A stretch of DNA of 41,526 nt. It comes from Sulfurovum sp. Its GTDB lineage: Bacteria > Campylobacterota > Campylobacteria > Campylobacterales > Sulfurovaceae. The stretch covers positions 1 through 41,526 of the forward strand of contig JAMOTK010000033.1 in the NCBI GenBank assembly GCA_027062365.1, in the 5' to 3' direction. Of this stretch, positions 15,942 through 24,102 are shown one piece after another (the first letter of the stretch is position 1; each line of letters starts with the position of its first letter). The notes under the pieces were generated by a model, which did not search any database, was not told the origin of the DNA, and saw only the letters and a list, made by a program, of their open reading frames with translations. The position numbers and the translations under genes were made by a program.

Positions 15942-16193
15942 ATGCAAGTAGTCAATTTTACAGAAGCGAGAAATAATCTTAAATCACTTTGTGATACGGT
16001 CTATACAAATAGTGAGGAAGTCATAGTCAATCGTAAAAATGGCGAGAATGTGGTTATTATCTCATTAGAGAGTTATAATGCTTTGCAAGAAACTAGCTAT
16101 TTATTGGCATCTCCAAATAATAAAAGGCGTTTACTCTCTTCTCTTTCTCATGCTCGTGCAGGAAAAGTCACACAAAGAGAACTCGTAGAATAA
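15942..16193 (+). CDS. yefM: YefM/Phd-family antitoxin
   Basis: The 83-aa product shows the YefM pattern: MQVVNFTEARNNLKSLCD at the start (beta strand and first helix), VIVNRKNGENVVIISLESYNAL in the middle, and a C-terminal SHARAGKV segment that in E. coli YefM masks the toxin. It is followed by yoeB with a TAATG overlap. The family binds its own promoter as a dimer, and the palindrome over the -10 upstream is a fitting operator. Confidence 0.93.
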   Translation: MQVVNFTEARNNLKSLCDTVYTNSEEVIVNRKNGENVVIISLESYNALQETSYLLASPNNKRRLLSSLSHARAGKVTQRELVE

Positions 16194-16453
16194 TGAATCT
16201 CCTTTTTACAGATGAAGCATGGGAAGATTATGGGTATTGGCAAAGTCAAGATAAGAAAATACTCAAAAAAATAAATACCTTTCTCAAAGAAATCAAAAGA
16301 ACACCCTTTGAGGGCATAGGAAAACCTGAAAAGCTCAAACATGAACTTCAAAATTGTTGGTCAAGACGCATAAACCAAGAACATCGTATCGTCTATGAAG
16401 TCTTTGATACGCAGATTAATATATTGGCTTGTCGGTATCATTATGGGAGTTAA
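16193..16453 (+). CDS. yoeB: YoeB ribosome-dependent mRNA interferase toxin
   Basis: The 86-aa product is close to E. coli YoeB throughout. It includes the RTPFEGIGKPEKLKH segment and the catalytic residues Glu46, Arg65 and His83, with Tyr84 beside them near the C-terminus (CRYHYGS). YoeB binds the ribosomal A site and cuts mRNA near the start codon. All active-site residues are intact, so it should be active. The gene overlaps yefM by one base. The diverged repeat copy 2 begins 11 bp after the stop. Confidence 0.95.
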   Translation: MNLLFTDEAWEDYGYWQSQDKKILKKINTFLKEIKRTPFEGIGKPEKLKHELQNCWSRRINQEHRIVYEVFDTQINILACRYHYGS

Positions 16454-16464
16454 CTATTTTGGGA

Positions 16465-16484
16465 TTTGCTATGAATCAGAGGGG
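16465..16484 (+). repeat. Direct repeat copy 2 (diverged, 18/20 identical)
   Basis: TTTGCTATGAATCAGAGGGG differs from copy 1 only at two adjacent bases (GG to AT) and also shares the two following G bases. Read in the dmsBC frame it gives FAMNQRG and continues DTTLFN before a stop. It may therefore be the displaced original gene end. It separates the toxin-antitoxin cassette from the four-gene cassette. Confidence 0.6.
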
Positions 16485-16518
16485 CGACACAACTCTCTTC
16501 AATTAATTAAGGAAAAAA

Positions 16519-17601
16519 ATGAATACTAAAAAAAATGAATTTCAAGATATTGTAGATGAAAGTGTTAATGTTTTATCTACTAATAATTTACAAGAAAATT
16601 TAGCTAAAATAATAGAAGATAGTACAGACTTAGATACACAGAAATCGAAACAGTTACTTAAAGACATCTCAGATACTATTGAATTGGTTGATAAAAATTA
16701 TAAAGATTTACAACAAGCTAAAAAAGATGGAAAGACCAGAACGCAATGGTTACAAAATAAAGTTGATATAATTGTTGAAGATTTATCAGATGAAGCCAAA
16801 ACAAAATTTATAGAAGAAGTAAAATCAAACCTTGATAGTGCCAATAATGATATGCTCGTAGAGGTATTTGATGAAACTGTTGATTTATCGAAAAAACTAC
16901 CAAATACTAAATATGAAGATTTAAATAAAAAAGTCATTATAGATGATTTTAATCGACAACTCAAAGACAACACAGTTTTAGGTGCTATAATTAACGAAGA
17001 TGGTAAATTTGAAATTGACACTAAACATAAAGAGATAAAAGCCGTCAAAGAATACTTTGAAGCAAAACTTGATTCTGATTATGATAAAGAGTTTAAAACA
17101 GCTGTTTCTGTTGCTACAGAGATAGCTAAAGATAAAGACTTGTTGCCACCCTCTTTAAAAGATAAAACTCCAGAAGAAATAAGTATGATAGTTGATAAAG
17201 GTGTAACTTCTGCAAAAGTTGCTTATAAATTGGCAAATGGTGAACTCAATGCTATGGACGCAATTGAGTATACTATAGATAGAAATACAGCTATCTTAAA
17301 TTCTGCAATAGTTACGGCTACTACAAAATATGGGGGTGCTATTGGTGGAAAAGTGGGTGGATTTATCGGTAGTATATTTGGACCAGCTGGAACTGTAACA
17401 GGTACAGCAATAGGTACAGTTGTTGGAAAATTTGCTGGAAATAAGATAGGTGGCTTAATAAATAAAGGTGTTAAAAAAGTAGCAAGTGTAGCAAAATCTG
17501 TTGCTAGTAGTGTTGTAAGTGGTGTTAAATCAGTAGTGAGTAGTGTAGGAAATGCAGTAAGTTCAGCTTGTAGTAGCGTAGCTTCATTTTTTGGATTTTA
17601 A
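16519..17601 (+). CDS. Glycine-zipper protein, uncharacterised (first gene of AAA+ cassette)
   Basis: The 360-aa product is not recognised. Residues 1-255 are acidic and helical, rich in K, D, E and L, with no signal peptide. Residues ~270-315 are a hydrophobic glycine zipper with repeated GxxxG/A (GGAIGGKVGGFIG, then GTAIGTVVGKFAG). The last 40 residues repeat VASSV/VSSV motifs and end CSSVASFFGF, an amphipathic pattern. Glycine zippers pack membrane helices and occur in channel- or pore-forming effectors, so membrane insertion is plausible but unproven. An AAGG sits before the ATG at 16519. Three co-directional genes follow within 90 bp in total, ending with an AAA+ ATPase that may remodel or hold this protein. 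Confidence 0.65.
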   Translation: MNTKKNEFQDIVDESVNVLSTNNLQENLAKIIEDSTDLDTQKSKQLLKDISDTIELVDKNYKDLQQAKKDGKTRTQWLQNKVDIIVEDLSDEAKTKFIEEVKSNLDSANNDMLVEVFDETVDLSKKLPNTKYEDLNKKVIIDDFNRQLKDNTVLGAIINEDGKFEIDTKHKEIKAVKEYFEAKLDSDYDKEFKTAVSVATEIAKDKDLLPPSLKDKTPEEISMIVDKGVTSAKVAYKLANGELNAMDAIEYTIDRNTAILNSAIVTATTKYGGAIGGKVGGFIGSIFGPAGTVTGTAIGTVVGKFAGNKIGGLINKGVKKVASVAKSVASSVVSGVKSVVSSVGNAVSSACSSVASFFGF

Positions 17602-17618
17602 AATAAGGATAAAATAAA

Positions 17619-18299
17619 ATGGCTAAAACAATAAAATTTAATCTTTTACTAGACGATAATCCAGTAAGAGATATAGAAAGTTTACAAAATAATTTTTGTA
17701 TAGATGATATACTTGAAGTGTATGAAAATGGTTTACTTCAAAAATGGCTAAAAGTTCGTGGATTTGATGCGTATTTAGAAAAAGTTAGAAACATTAACAA
17801 AGAGCATTCTATTATAGTTGAACTTATCAAAATATTTGATATACAAAAAGATGATGAAGCGATAAGAGAGAGTATCTATTCACTTGAATTTCAGGAAAAT
17901 AGAAAAAAATCTCTTGAAATTTTTGATACTAAAGATAATAATTTAAAAAATAGAATTGCTAAATATCATCAAGGGTATGAAGAACTTATAGAAGCTATTA
18001 TCGAACATAAAGAAAATATGGCATTTTTAAAAGTGGCTTCAAAAGAGATAAGTGATAAATATTTTAAACTATTTGAGCTTGATTATCTAAGAAGCTATAA
18101 TTTATATAAAAAAGAATCCCCATTTATGATATATGCGATTTTAATGAATAATAAATTATGTGATTTCTTTTTATACAATGATAAAATTAATGAAAGTTTA
18201 CATAAAAGTTTTATTTTAGATACACAGCCAAAAGTCAATAATTTATTTTATGATAATTTTGAAATATTTAAAAAATTGGAGGAGAAAGGAAATGATTAG
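17619..18299 (+). CDS. Uncharacterised protein (second gene of AAA+ cassette)
   Basis: The 226-aa product is soluble, acidic and mostly helical, with no signal or membrane segment. Its first ~55 residues have a distinctive pattern: IKFNLLLDDNPVRDIESL, then NF-IDDILEVYENGLLQKWL-VRGFD. I recall this as a recurring N-terminal module in otherwise unrelated bacterial proteins of unknown function, but I cannot name a family. The rest gives no motif. It starts 17 bp after the glycine-zipper gene, with AAGGATAAAA upstream, and overlaps the next gene by 8 bp. It is a candidate adaptor between the ATPase and its substrate. Confidence 0.6.
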   Translation: MAKTIKFNLLLDDNPVRDIESLQNNFCIDDILEVYENGLLQKWLKVRGFDAYLEKVRNINKEHSIIVELIKIFDIQKDDEAIRESIYSLEFQENRKKSLEIFDTKDNNLKNRIAKYHQGYEELIEAIIEHKENMAFLKVASKEISDKYFKLFELDYLRSYNLYKKESPFMIYAILMNNKLCDFFLYNDKINESLHKSFILDTQPKVNNLFYDNFEIFKKLEEKGND

Positions 18300-18681
18300 T
18301 TCAATCTTTGGAAATATAAACAGTATAAACACTAGCAATGAAATCTATGATTTATTAAATAAAAATAATGATGAAAATCCAGAAGATATTAGTTTAGAAA
18401 AGAATCTTAAAGAAAAAAAAGAAAAAGCTCTACAATTGGTAAAAGAAAAAACAGGATTAATAGAATTTAATGGTAAAACTGATGCTTACTGGAAAGATTT
18501 AGAAACATCAGATACAAAAGTGATGATTTTATCAATACCTTATGGTACATTTATAAGAAGTGCCAATGATTTAAAACAAGAGTTATCAGCAGAAGATGTA
18601 AATGGAAGTTTTTTAATTTTGAATGGTTTAGCTTACAAAAGTAATAATGACTATGAATCAATAGTATATATGAAAGTATAA
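18292..18681 (+). CDS. Uncharacterised small protein (third gene of AAA+ cassette)
   Basis: The product has 129 residues from the ATG at 18292, which has GGAGGAGAAAGG just upstream; an earlier in-frame start at 18250 lies well inside the previous gene. The N-terminal half is charged and helical (ISLEKNLKEKKEKALQLVKE). The C-terminal half looks like a small beta-rich domain (VMILSIPYGTFIRSANDL, then FLILNGLAYKS). No family is recognised. Its stop TAA is immediately followed by the ATPase start, which implies coupled translation and perhaps a fixed stoichiometry with the ATPase. Confidence 0.6.
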   Translation: MISSIFGNINSINTSNEIYDLLNKNNDENPEDISLEKNLKEKKEKALQLVKEKTGLIEFNGKTDAYWKDLETSDTKVMILSIPYGTFIRSANDLKQELSAEDVNGSFLILNGLAYKSNNDYESIVYMKV

Positions 18682-20166
18682 ATGATGAATATAGTAAATA
18701 AACTTTCATCTTATATAGAAGCGCTTAGACCTATACTTTATATACCTACTTTTGATTTTAACTCATTTGATAATATCATTAGAGATATTTCATCAAAGAG
18801 TAAAATTTATGAATATAATGAAGGTCTAGGATATGTGAATTTTGAAACCAAAAATCAAGAAACGGCATACTCTCTTGAAGAATTTTTAAATCTATTTTTA
18901 ACAGAACAAAATGAACCTATTTATTTGGTTTTAAAAGATGTGCATAACTTGATAGATAATCATAAGATAATCTCTCTTCTCAAATCAATAGCACTCAAAA
19001 CAATCTATGAAGAGAGTTATTATGTGACTATTTTTATCGTTTCTACTAAGTTAACTATACCTATTGAATTGGAAAAGCTTATCACAATTTATGATACACC
19101 TTTACCAAATAGAGCTAGAATTATAGCTACGATTAATGATTTCTCCGAAAGTATGGATATAACTATTGATACACATCTTATCAATGAATTGGCACTATCT
19201 TTAAAAGGATTTAGTGAATTTGAAATCATTCAGATTTTAAATCTTGCCTATCAAGAAAGTGGGAGTATTGAAAAAAAAGATACTCAACTTATACTTGAAG
19301 AGAAAGAACAGATTATCAAAAAATCTGGAATGATTGAGATACTTAACTTTAAAGAGAGTATTGATGATATTGGGGGGCTTGACAATTTAAAAGAGTGGTT
19401 AGATAATAAATCTAAAATCTTTAATAACCTTGAAAGTGCTTTAGAATTTGGTGTAGAAACACCTAGTGGTATGCTTATCGTTGGAATGCCAGGGTGTGGT
19501 AAAAGCTTGACAGCTAAGGCAACGGCTAGACTTTTTAATGTACCATTGCTTAGACTTGATATTGGAAAACTTCTAGGTAAATATGTCGGCGAAAGTGAAG
19601 AAAACATGCGAAGAGCCATAGGAATGGCAGAAGCAGTTAGCCCTTGTGTTCTTTGGATAGATGAGATAGAAAAAGCATTTGCAGGTGCTGGAGACACAGG
19701 AGGGAATGAAGTAACCACTAGACTTTTTGGGTATTTTCTAACTTGGATGCAAGAGAAAAGAAGTTCTGTTTTTGTGGTGGCAACCTCTAATGATATTTCA
19801 AACTTACCTCCAGAATTTTTAAGAAAAGGTAGATTTGATGAGATATTTTTTGTGGATTTCCCAAATGATGAAGAGAGAAAAAATATTATAGAGTTACACT
19901 TAAAAAGACGAAAAAAGTGGAATAAAAATATTGATACAATTAAGTTACTAAAAGAGACTGTAGGTTATAGTGGTGCAGATATAGAAGCAGTGATTAAAGA
20001 TACTATTGAAAAAGCTTTTATAAATGAGTGGAAAGATATACGAACTAAAAATATTTTAGATGAATTAGCAGATACGAAACCAATGTCAGTATCTTTAAAA
20101 GATAAAATTGAAAGTTTAAAAAAGACTTTGGATAAGCTTGATGTTAAAAATGCTAGTAAAATCTAA
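18682..20166 (+). CDS. AAA+ ATPase, Ycf46-like (fourth gene of cassette)
   Basis: The 494-aa product has the two-part Ycf46 layout. An N-terminal degenerate ATPase-like domain (about 1-205, starting ALRPILYIPTFDF) is followed by a classical AAA domain. That domain has Walker A GMPGCGKS (268-275), pore-loop region KYVGESE (300-306), Walker B with Asp327-Glu328 (WIDEIE), sensor-1 Asn370 and Arg fingers near 381/384. All catalytic residues are present. Such ATPases remodel proteins or complexes. The enzyme closes a four-gene operon with a glycine-zipper protein and two unknowns, and the right repeat copy follows 28 bp after its stop. It is probably the motor of the cassette; the substrate is unknown. 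Confidence 0.85.
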   Translation: MMNIVNKLSSYIEALRPILYIPTFDFNSFDNIIRDISSKSKIYEYNEGLGYVNFETKNQETAYSLEEFLNLFLTEQNEPIYLVLKDVHNLIDNHKIISLLKSIALKTIYEESYYVTIFIVSTKLTIPIELEKLITIYDTPLPNRARIIATINDFSESMDITIDTHLINELALSLKGFSEFEIIQILNLAYQESGSIEKKDTQLILEEKEQIIKKSGMIEILNFKESIDDIGGLDNLKEWLDNKSKIFNNLESALEFGVETPSGMLIVGMPGCGKSLTAKATARLFNVPLLRLDIGKLLGKYVGESEENMRRAIGMAEAVSPCVLWIDEIEKAFAGAGDTGGNEVTTRLFGYFLTWMQEKRSSVFVVATSNDISNLPPEFLRKGRFDEIFFVDFPNDEERKNIIELHLKRRKKWNKNIDTIKLLKETVGYSGADIEAVIKDTIEKAFINEWKDIRTKNILDELADTKPMSVSLKDKIESLKKTLDKLDVKNASKI

Positions 20167-20193
20167 GTAAATATATAGAAGAGTTACTTTTAG

Positions 20194-20215
20194 CTTTTTT
20201 GCTGGGAATCAGAGG
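20194..20215 (+). repeat. Direct repeat copy 3 (22 bp, identical to copy 1)
   Basis: The 22 bases match 14207-14228 exactly, including the six-T run, and here precede TAA in the dmsBC-like frame (FFAGNQR-stop). The copy is not inside any gene. It marks the right end of the accessory block that begins after dmsBC. Confidence 0.8.
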
Positions 20216-20327
20216 TAAACGAATACCTTTGGGTGTAAATAGAGGGTAGTAAAAAATGATTGTTGTATATTTTTGATTTATTTTTGATTATTTCTTTTAT
20301 TATAAGGTAGCATATTAAAAAGTAAGC

Positions 20328-20464
20328 TATAATATGTGCGATGAAAGATGAGTTTCGAGTTTCATCTATCGTGTGTTAAGTGTTATCGCTAGACCCCGAA
20401 AGAATTCTCTCTGATTTGGAATCCACTTGTAATAAAGTGAAAATTAATACCAAAAGGTACAAAC
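20328..20464 (+). promoter_or_regulatory. csp promoter and ~125-nt structured leader
   Basis: TATAAT at 20328-20333 should start transcription near 20340, leaving a leader of about 125 nt. Long leaders are characteristic of cold-shock mRNAs, whose fold changes with temperature. The first bases can form two mutually exclusive hairpins: GATGAAA (20340-20346) or AGATGA (20347-20352) with the same TTTCATCT (20360-20367). No clear -35 is present. Confidence 0.5.
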
Positions 20465-20683
20465 ATGGCAACAGTAGTAAACGGAACAGTAAAATGGTTC
20501 AACGATGAAAAAGGTTACGGATTTATTCAACAAGAGAATGGTGGAGACGATGTATTTGTACATTTCCGTCAAGTAAACAACGATGGTGGTGGACGTGTAA
20601 CATTGACTGAAGGTCAAGCGGTAACATTTGAAGTTGGTGAGGGTCAAAAAGGTCCACAAGCAGAAAACGTTACAGCACGTTAA
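20465..20683 (+). CDS. Cold-shock protein (CspA family)
   Basis: The 72-aa product is a complete cold-shock domain. It has RNP1 KGYGFIQ (about 16-22) and RNP2 DVFVHF (about 29-34), preceded by the [10 protein letters not shown] opening. It binds single-stranded RNA and DNA and melts mRNA structure. It is encoded alone, with its own promoter, long leader and terminator. The GC content is higher than in the adjoining cassette genes, as expected for a highly expressed core gene. AAAAGG upstream is a modest ribosome binding site. Confidence 0.95.
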   Translation: MATVVNGTVKWFNDEKGYGFIQQENGGDDVFVHFRQVNNDGGGRVTLTEGQAVTFEVGEGQKGPQAENVTAR

Positions 20684-20688
20684 TTATA

Positions 20689-20727
20689 ACTTTACGGGCT
20701 TTATGCCTGTAAAGTCTACTTTTTTAT
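20689..20727 (+). terminator. Rho-independent terminator of csp
   Basis: ACTTTACGGGC and GCCTGTAAAGT form an 11-bp stem (one G-U pair) around TTTAT, followed by CTACTTTTTT. It sits 6 bp after the csp stop codon. Confidence 0.9.
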
Positions 20728-20777
20728 TTCCTATTTTTTAATCTACACTTTTTACTAATTTTTTATAGTATTATCTT

Positions 20778-21155
20778 TTAATCACTCGTATTGTCTTCTT
20801 CCATATACTCTTCTATAAAAACACTTTGACTATTTTTAATTTGTAAATAATCATAAATAGCTTTGATTTCATCATTGGTCAAATAATAGCGAGGCATCAC
20901 TTCATGATATGTATTGACTGAATGAATCATTGTAGCAAGAGCATCGTGACGAATATTTGAACCTCTAAGTTCTATTTTATTGCCCTCTTTATCTTTATAT
21001 TCAACAATAATCATCCCTTCACCACTCTTACCATGACATTGGGCACAACTAACACCTCTAGGGTTTTGATAAAGCATCTCTCCATATTCATAATGAGAGA
21101 TAAAAGCCTCTTGTCCAAATGCTAAAAAAGGGTATAATAACCATAATAGTCTCAA
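20778..21155 (-). CDS. Small periplasmic c-type cytochrome, TTG start
   Basis: The 125-aa product has a short signal peptide (LLWLLYPFLAFGQ), one haem-binding motif CAQCH (about 37-41) and a distal methionine in VMPRYYLTNDEI. This is the class I cytochrome c pattern often seen in Campylobacterota electron-transfer chains. The start is TTG at 21155, correctly spaced from GGAG; there is no upstream ATG in frame. It is divergent from folD with only 61 bp between them, so the two promoters share this gap. The redox partner is not known. Confidence 0.85.
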   Translation of the reverse strand: MRLLWLLYPFLAFGQEAFISHYEYGEMLYQNPRGVSCAQCHGKSGEGMIIVEYKDKEGNKIELRGSNIRHDALATMIHSVNTYHEVMPRYYLTNDEIKAIYDYLQIKNSQSVFIEEYMEEDNTSD

Positions 21156-21216
21156 TATTTACTCCATAAAAGAAAATTTTTTTGATATAATACCTTAAAA
21201 AATATAAGGGCGTTCT

Positions 21217-22065
21217 ATGCAATTGATAGATGGTAAAGCTTTGTCTAATAAAGTACAAGCAAATGTAGCCACAAAAGTGGAGCAACTTAAACAAGAAAAG
21301 AACATTGTTCCAGGGTTAGCTGTGATTCTTATTGGTGATGACCCTGCAAGTCATGCCTATGTAAAAATGAAAGCAAAAGCCTGTGAAAAAGTAGGCTTTT
21401 ACTCTATCACCCATAGTATGCCTGATACCATTAGTCAAGATGAAATCATTGCCACCATAGAGATGATGAACAATAACCCTCGAATAGACGGTATCTTGGT
21501 ACAACTTCCCCTGCCCTCACATGTAGATACAGATAAGATACTAGAAGTCATCGACCCCAAAAAAGATGTTGATGGATTTCATGCCTATAATGTAGGTCGG
21601 TTGGTAACAAATCTAGATACTTTTGTTGCATGTACACCATTGGGTGTTATGAAAATGTTTGAAGCCTATGATATTAGCCTCAAAGGGAAAGATGTCTGTG
21701 TGGTGGGTGCTAGTAACATCGTAGGTAAACCGATGGCTTCACTTTTACTCAATGCAGAAGCCACCGTCACTATCACACATATCCATACCAAAGACCTCAA
21801 AGCACATACCTCTAGGGCTGACATCATTGTAGTAGGTGTGGGTGTCCCTAAGCTCATCACAGAAGAGATGGTAAAAGAGGGTGCTATCGTGATAGATATT
21901 GGTATCAACCGTATAGAAGATGGCTCTTTGGTAGGCGATGTAGACTTTGAAAATGTCAGTTCTAAATGTGCATACATCACACCAGTCCCAGGAGGTGTAG
22001 GTCCTATGACTATCGCCATGTTACTTAGTAATACACTCAAATCAGCAAAAGGTAGAATAATATAA
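21217..22065 (+). CDS. folD: FolD bifunctional methylenetetrahydrofolate dehydrogenase/cyclohydrolase
   Basis: The 282-aa product is of normal length. The catalytic Tyr and Lys lie in YVKMKAKACE (about 48-57), VQLPLPSH is the substrate-site signature, and the end carries the PGGVGPMT motif. A NADP-binding Rossmann region with GASNIVGKP sits mid-protein. It interconverts methylene-, methenyl- and formyl-THF for purine and methionine synthesis. The stop codon overlaps the lepB start (TAATG), so lepB is translated from the same message. Confidence 0.97.
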   Translation: MQLIDGKALSNKVQANVATKVEQLKQEKNIVPGLAVILIGDDPASHAYVKMKAKACEKVGFYSITHSMPDTISQDEIIATIEMMNNNPRIDGILVQLPLPSHVDTDKILEVIDPKKDVDGFHAYNVGRLVTNLDTFVACTPLGVMKMFEAYDISLKGKDVCVVGASNIVGKPMASLLLNAEATVTITHIHTKDLKAHTSRADIIVVGVGVPKLITEEMVKEGAIVIDIGINRIEDGSLVGDVDFENVSSKCAYITPVPGGVGPMTIAMLLSNTLKSAKGRII

Positions 22066-23009
22066 TGAAGAAATTTTTACACGCGTTTGGACGCTTCGCA
22101 GGTTCTTGGACAGGTACATTTGTTATCGTACTTTTTCTTATCTTTTTTGTAGCACAATCATTTGTGATTCCATCGGGATCTATGAAACGCACACAGCTCA
22201 TCGGAGACTTTCTCTTTGCAAAGAAGTTTTCCTATGGTATCCCTATACCTCATTTACCATGGTTGGAGATACCTCTATTGCCTGATTTTAATGACAATGG
22301 ACACCTTATCTCAGGACCTAGACCAGAAAGAGAAGATATTGTCATTTTTCGTTATCCCAAAAACAATAAAATACACTATGTCAAACGTTGTGTAGCCACA
22401 GGAGGTGATGAGCTTCTTTATGGTGAAAAAAAACTGATGATACATTTTAATGAAGGGGATGAATATATCAAAAAGAATTATCCTAAAGAGAAGATAATCA
22501 AACTCTATGATAAACTATGGGTTATCAATCCATACATGAGTAAATACCCAGGTATCCAATACACGCCAGAAGGGAATACTGGCTATGAGTATCTTACTGC
22601 TTCGTATAACTATAACAAAGAGATAGATATGAGTATCAAACGTATCACACACAATGATGGAACAGAAGAACATCTCTTTTACAAAAAAGTAGAAAAAGAC
22701 CACTTCTATATGATTGGTGATAACCGTGACAACTCTAATGATAGTCGTTTTTGGGGTTCTGTACCGTACAAGCTTATCGTAGGGCAACCATGGCTCATTT
22801 ATATGAGTATAGAGTTCCGTTCGTATGACCAAGTCTTTGATGGCATTGGTGGAGGACGAGACCATGACAAGCTTCACCGTATTTGCACGGATATGAACAT
22901 CGCCTCTACAGAGTGTGAAGCATTATGGAATAAGCAACGCTACACAGTACGTTGGGGACGTGTAGGACGACTCCTAAAGTCGATAGAACTTGAAGAACCT
23001 ATAGAATAA
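22065..23009 (+). CDS. lepB: Signal peptidase I
   Basis: The 314-aa product has an N-terminal membrane segment (about 16-34) directly before the catalytic serine in IPSGSMKRT. The general-base lysine is in HYVKRCVATGGD, and GDNRDNSNDSRFWG is the C-terminal box. It removes signal peptides of exported proteins at the outer face of the inner membrane. It is longer than E. coli-like minimal forms because of a ~70-residue insertion between boxes C and E. It overlaps folD by one base and is followed by rpiB 14 bp on, forming a folD-lepB-rpiB-apt operon. Confidence 0.96.
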   Translation: MKKFLHAFGRFAGSWTGTFVIVLFLIFFVAQSFVIPSGSMKRTQLIGDFLFAKKFSYGIPIPHLPWLEIPLLPDFNDNGHLISGPRPEREDIVIFRYPKNNKIHYVKRCVATGGDELLYGEKKLMIHFNEGDEYIKKNYPKEKIIKLYDKLWVINPYMSKYPGIQYTPEGNTGYEYLTASYNYNKEIDMSIKRITHNDGTEEHLFYKKVEKDHFYMIGDNRDNSNDSRFWGSVPYKLIVGQPWLIYMSIEFRSYDQVFDGIGGGRDHDKLHRICTDMNIASTECEALWNKQRYTVRWGRVGRLLKSIELEEPIE

Positions 23010-23023
23010 TATAAGGAAAAATA

Positions 23024-23482
23024 GTGAAAAAATTTTATATAGCCACTGACCATGCAGGGTATGCACTCAAAGCGTATGTCAAAGAATATGTACAAGAGCT
23101 AGGGCATGAGATTATTGATTTGGGTCCTGAGTCTGCTGACCGTGTAGATTATCCTGATTATGCTAAAAAATGTACAGAAGCTATCCTTTCTGATAAAGGT
23201 AGCTTTGGGATACTTATCTGTGGTACAGGTATTGGTATCAGTATCGCAGCAAACAAAGTCTCTGGTATTCGTGCAGCCCTATGTCATGATGGCTACACAG
23301 CAAAACTTACAAGACAACACAATGATGCCAATATACTTTGTTTTGGTGAACGTGTCGTAGGAAAAGGTGTAATAGAAGAGATGATAGAAGTCTTTGCCAA
23401 TACCGAGTTTGAAGGTGGTAGACATGCAGGACGTATTGCCAAGATAGAAAACTGTGCCTTTGGTGCAGACTTTAACCATTAA
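23024..23482 (+). CDS. rpiB: Ribose-5-phosphate isomerase B
   Basis: The 152-aa product has TDHAGYALK at the N-terminus, the catalytic Cys in [14 protein letters not shown] (about 67-80) and the phosphate-binding HDGYTAKL region. It interconverts ribose-5-phosphate and ribulose-5-phosphate. The start codon is GTG at 23024, with AAGGAAAA seven bases upstream. It precedes apt, which uses ribose-derived PRPP, so the pair makes metabolic sense. Confidence 0.96.
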   Translation: MKKFYIATDHAGYALKAYVKEYVQELGHEIIDLGPESADRVDYPDYAKKCTEAILSDKGSFGILICGTGIGISIAANKVSGIRAALCHDGYTAKLTRQHNDANILCFGERVVGKGVIEEMIEVFANTEFEGGRHAGRIAKIENCAFGADFNH

Positions 23483-23490
23483 GGATACCT

Positions 23491-24054
23491 ATGCACACTA
23501 TTTCACAAGAAGACAAAAAAATAATTCTCGATAGTATTAGAGATATTCCAGATTTTCCCAAAAAAGGGATTATCTTTAAAGATATTTCTACACTTCTTTC
23601 TAATCCAAAATCACTAAATACGCTAATGACACATTTGGAAAATCGTTATAAGACCTATGAACTTGACTATATCGCAGGTATTGATGCGAGAGGATTTATC
23701 TTTGGCTCTATATTAGCAGATAGATTGGGTCTAGGATTTGTCACCATTCGTAAAAAAGGTAAACTCCCCTACACTACCGTAGCAGAAAAATATAGTTTAG
23801 AGTATGGTTTTGATGAAGTAGAAGTACATATTGATGCGTTTGGTGACAATGGATGTTGCCAAACGGGTACTCCTGCGAAAGTCTTACTCATAGATGACCT
23901 CATAGCCACAGGAGGCACAGCTGTAGCTGCTACTAATCTTATCAATAAAGTAGGTGCAAAGTGTGTCGAAGTATGTTTTGTCATGGAACTAGGCTTTCTC
24001 AATGGACGTAAAGAGATAGATGCCCCTGTGTATTCTGTATTAGAGATAGACTAA
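23491..24054 (+). CDS. apt: Adenine phosphoribosyltransferase
   Basis: The 187-aa product has FKDISTLL near the start, [10 protein letters not shown] in the middle and the PRPP loop [14 protein letters not shown] (about 130-143). It salvages adenine to AMP with PRPP. It is the last gene of the folD-lepB-rpiB-apt operon, 8 bp after rpiB, with AAGGATA upstream. A hairpin at 24068 follows the stop. Confidence 0.97.
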   Translation: MHTISQEDKKIILDSIRDIPDFPKKGIIFKDISTLLSNPKSLNTLMTHLENRYKTYELDYIAGIDARGFIFGSILADRLGLGFVTIRKKGKLPYTTVAEKYSLEYGFDEVEVHIDAFGDNGCCQTGTPAKVLLIDDLIATGGTAVAATNLINKVGAKCVEVCFVMELGFLNGRKEIDAPVYSVLEID

Positions 24055-24067
24055 GTCGTATCACTAA

Positions 24068-24102
24068 TAAATTACATCGCCCCAAGGGTACGATGTAATT
24101 TA
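24068..24102. terminator. Bidirectional hairpin between apt and the convergent membrane gene
   Basis: TAAATTACATCG and CGATGTAATTTA form a perfect 12-bp stem around an 11-nt loop. There is no long T-run, but the AT-rich stem base and the convergent arrangement favour a shared terminator. The right arm overlaps the stop codon of the minus-strand gene. Confidence 0.6.

Noticed and set aside
18682-20166. AAA+ ATPase as part of an extracellular contractile injection system
   Set aside because: Such clusters carry an AAA ATPase, but no sheath, tube, baseplate or spike genes are present here.
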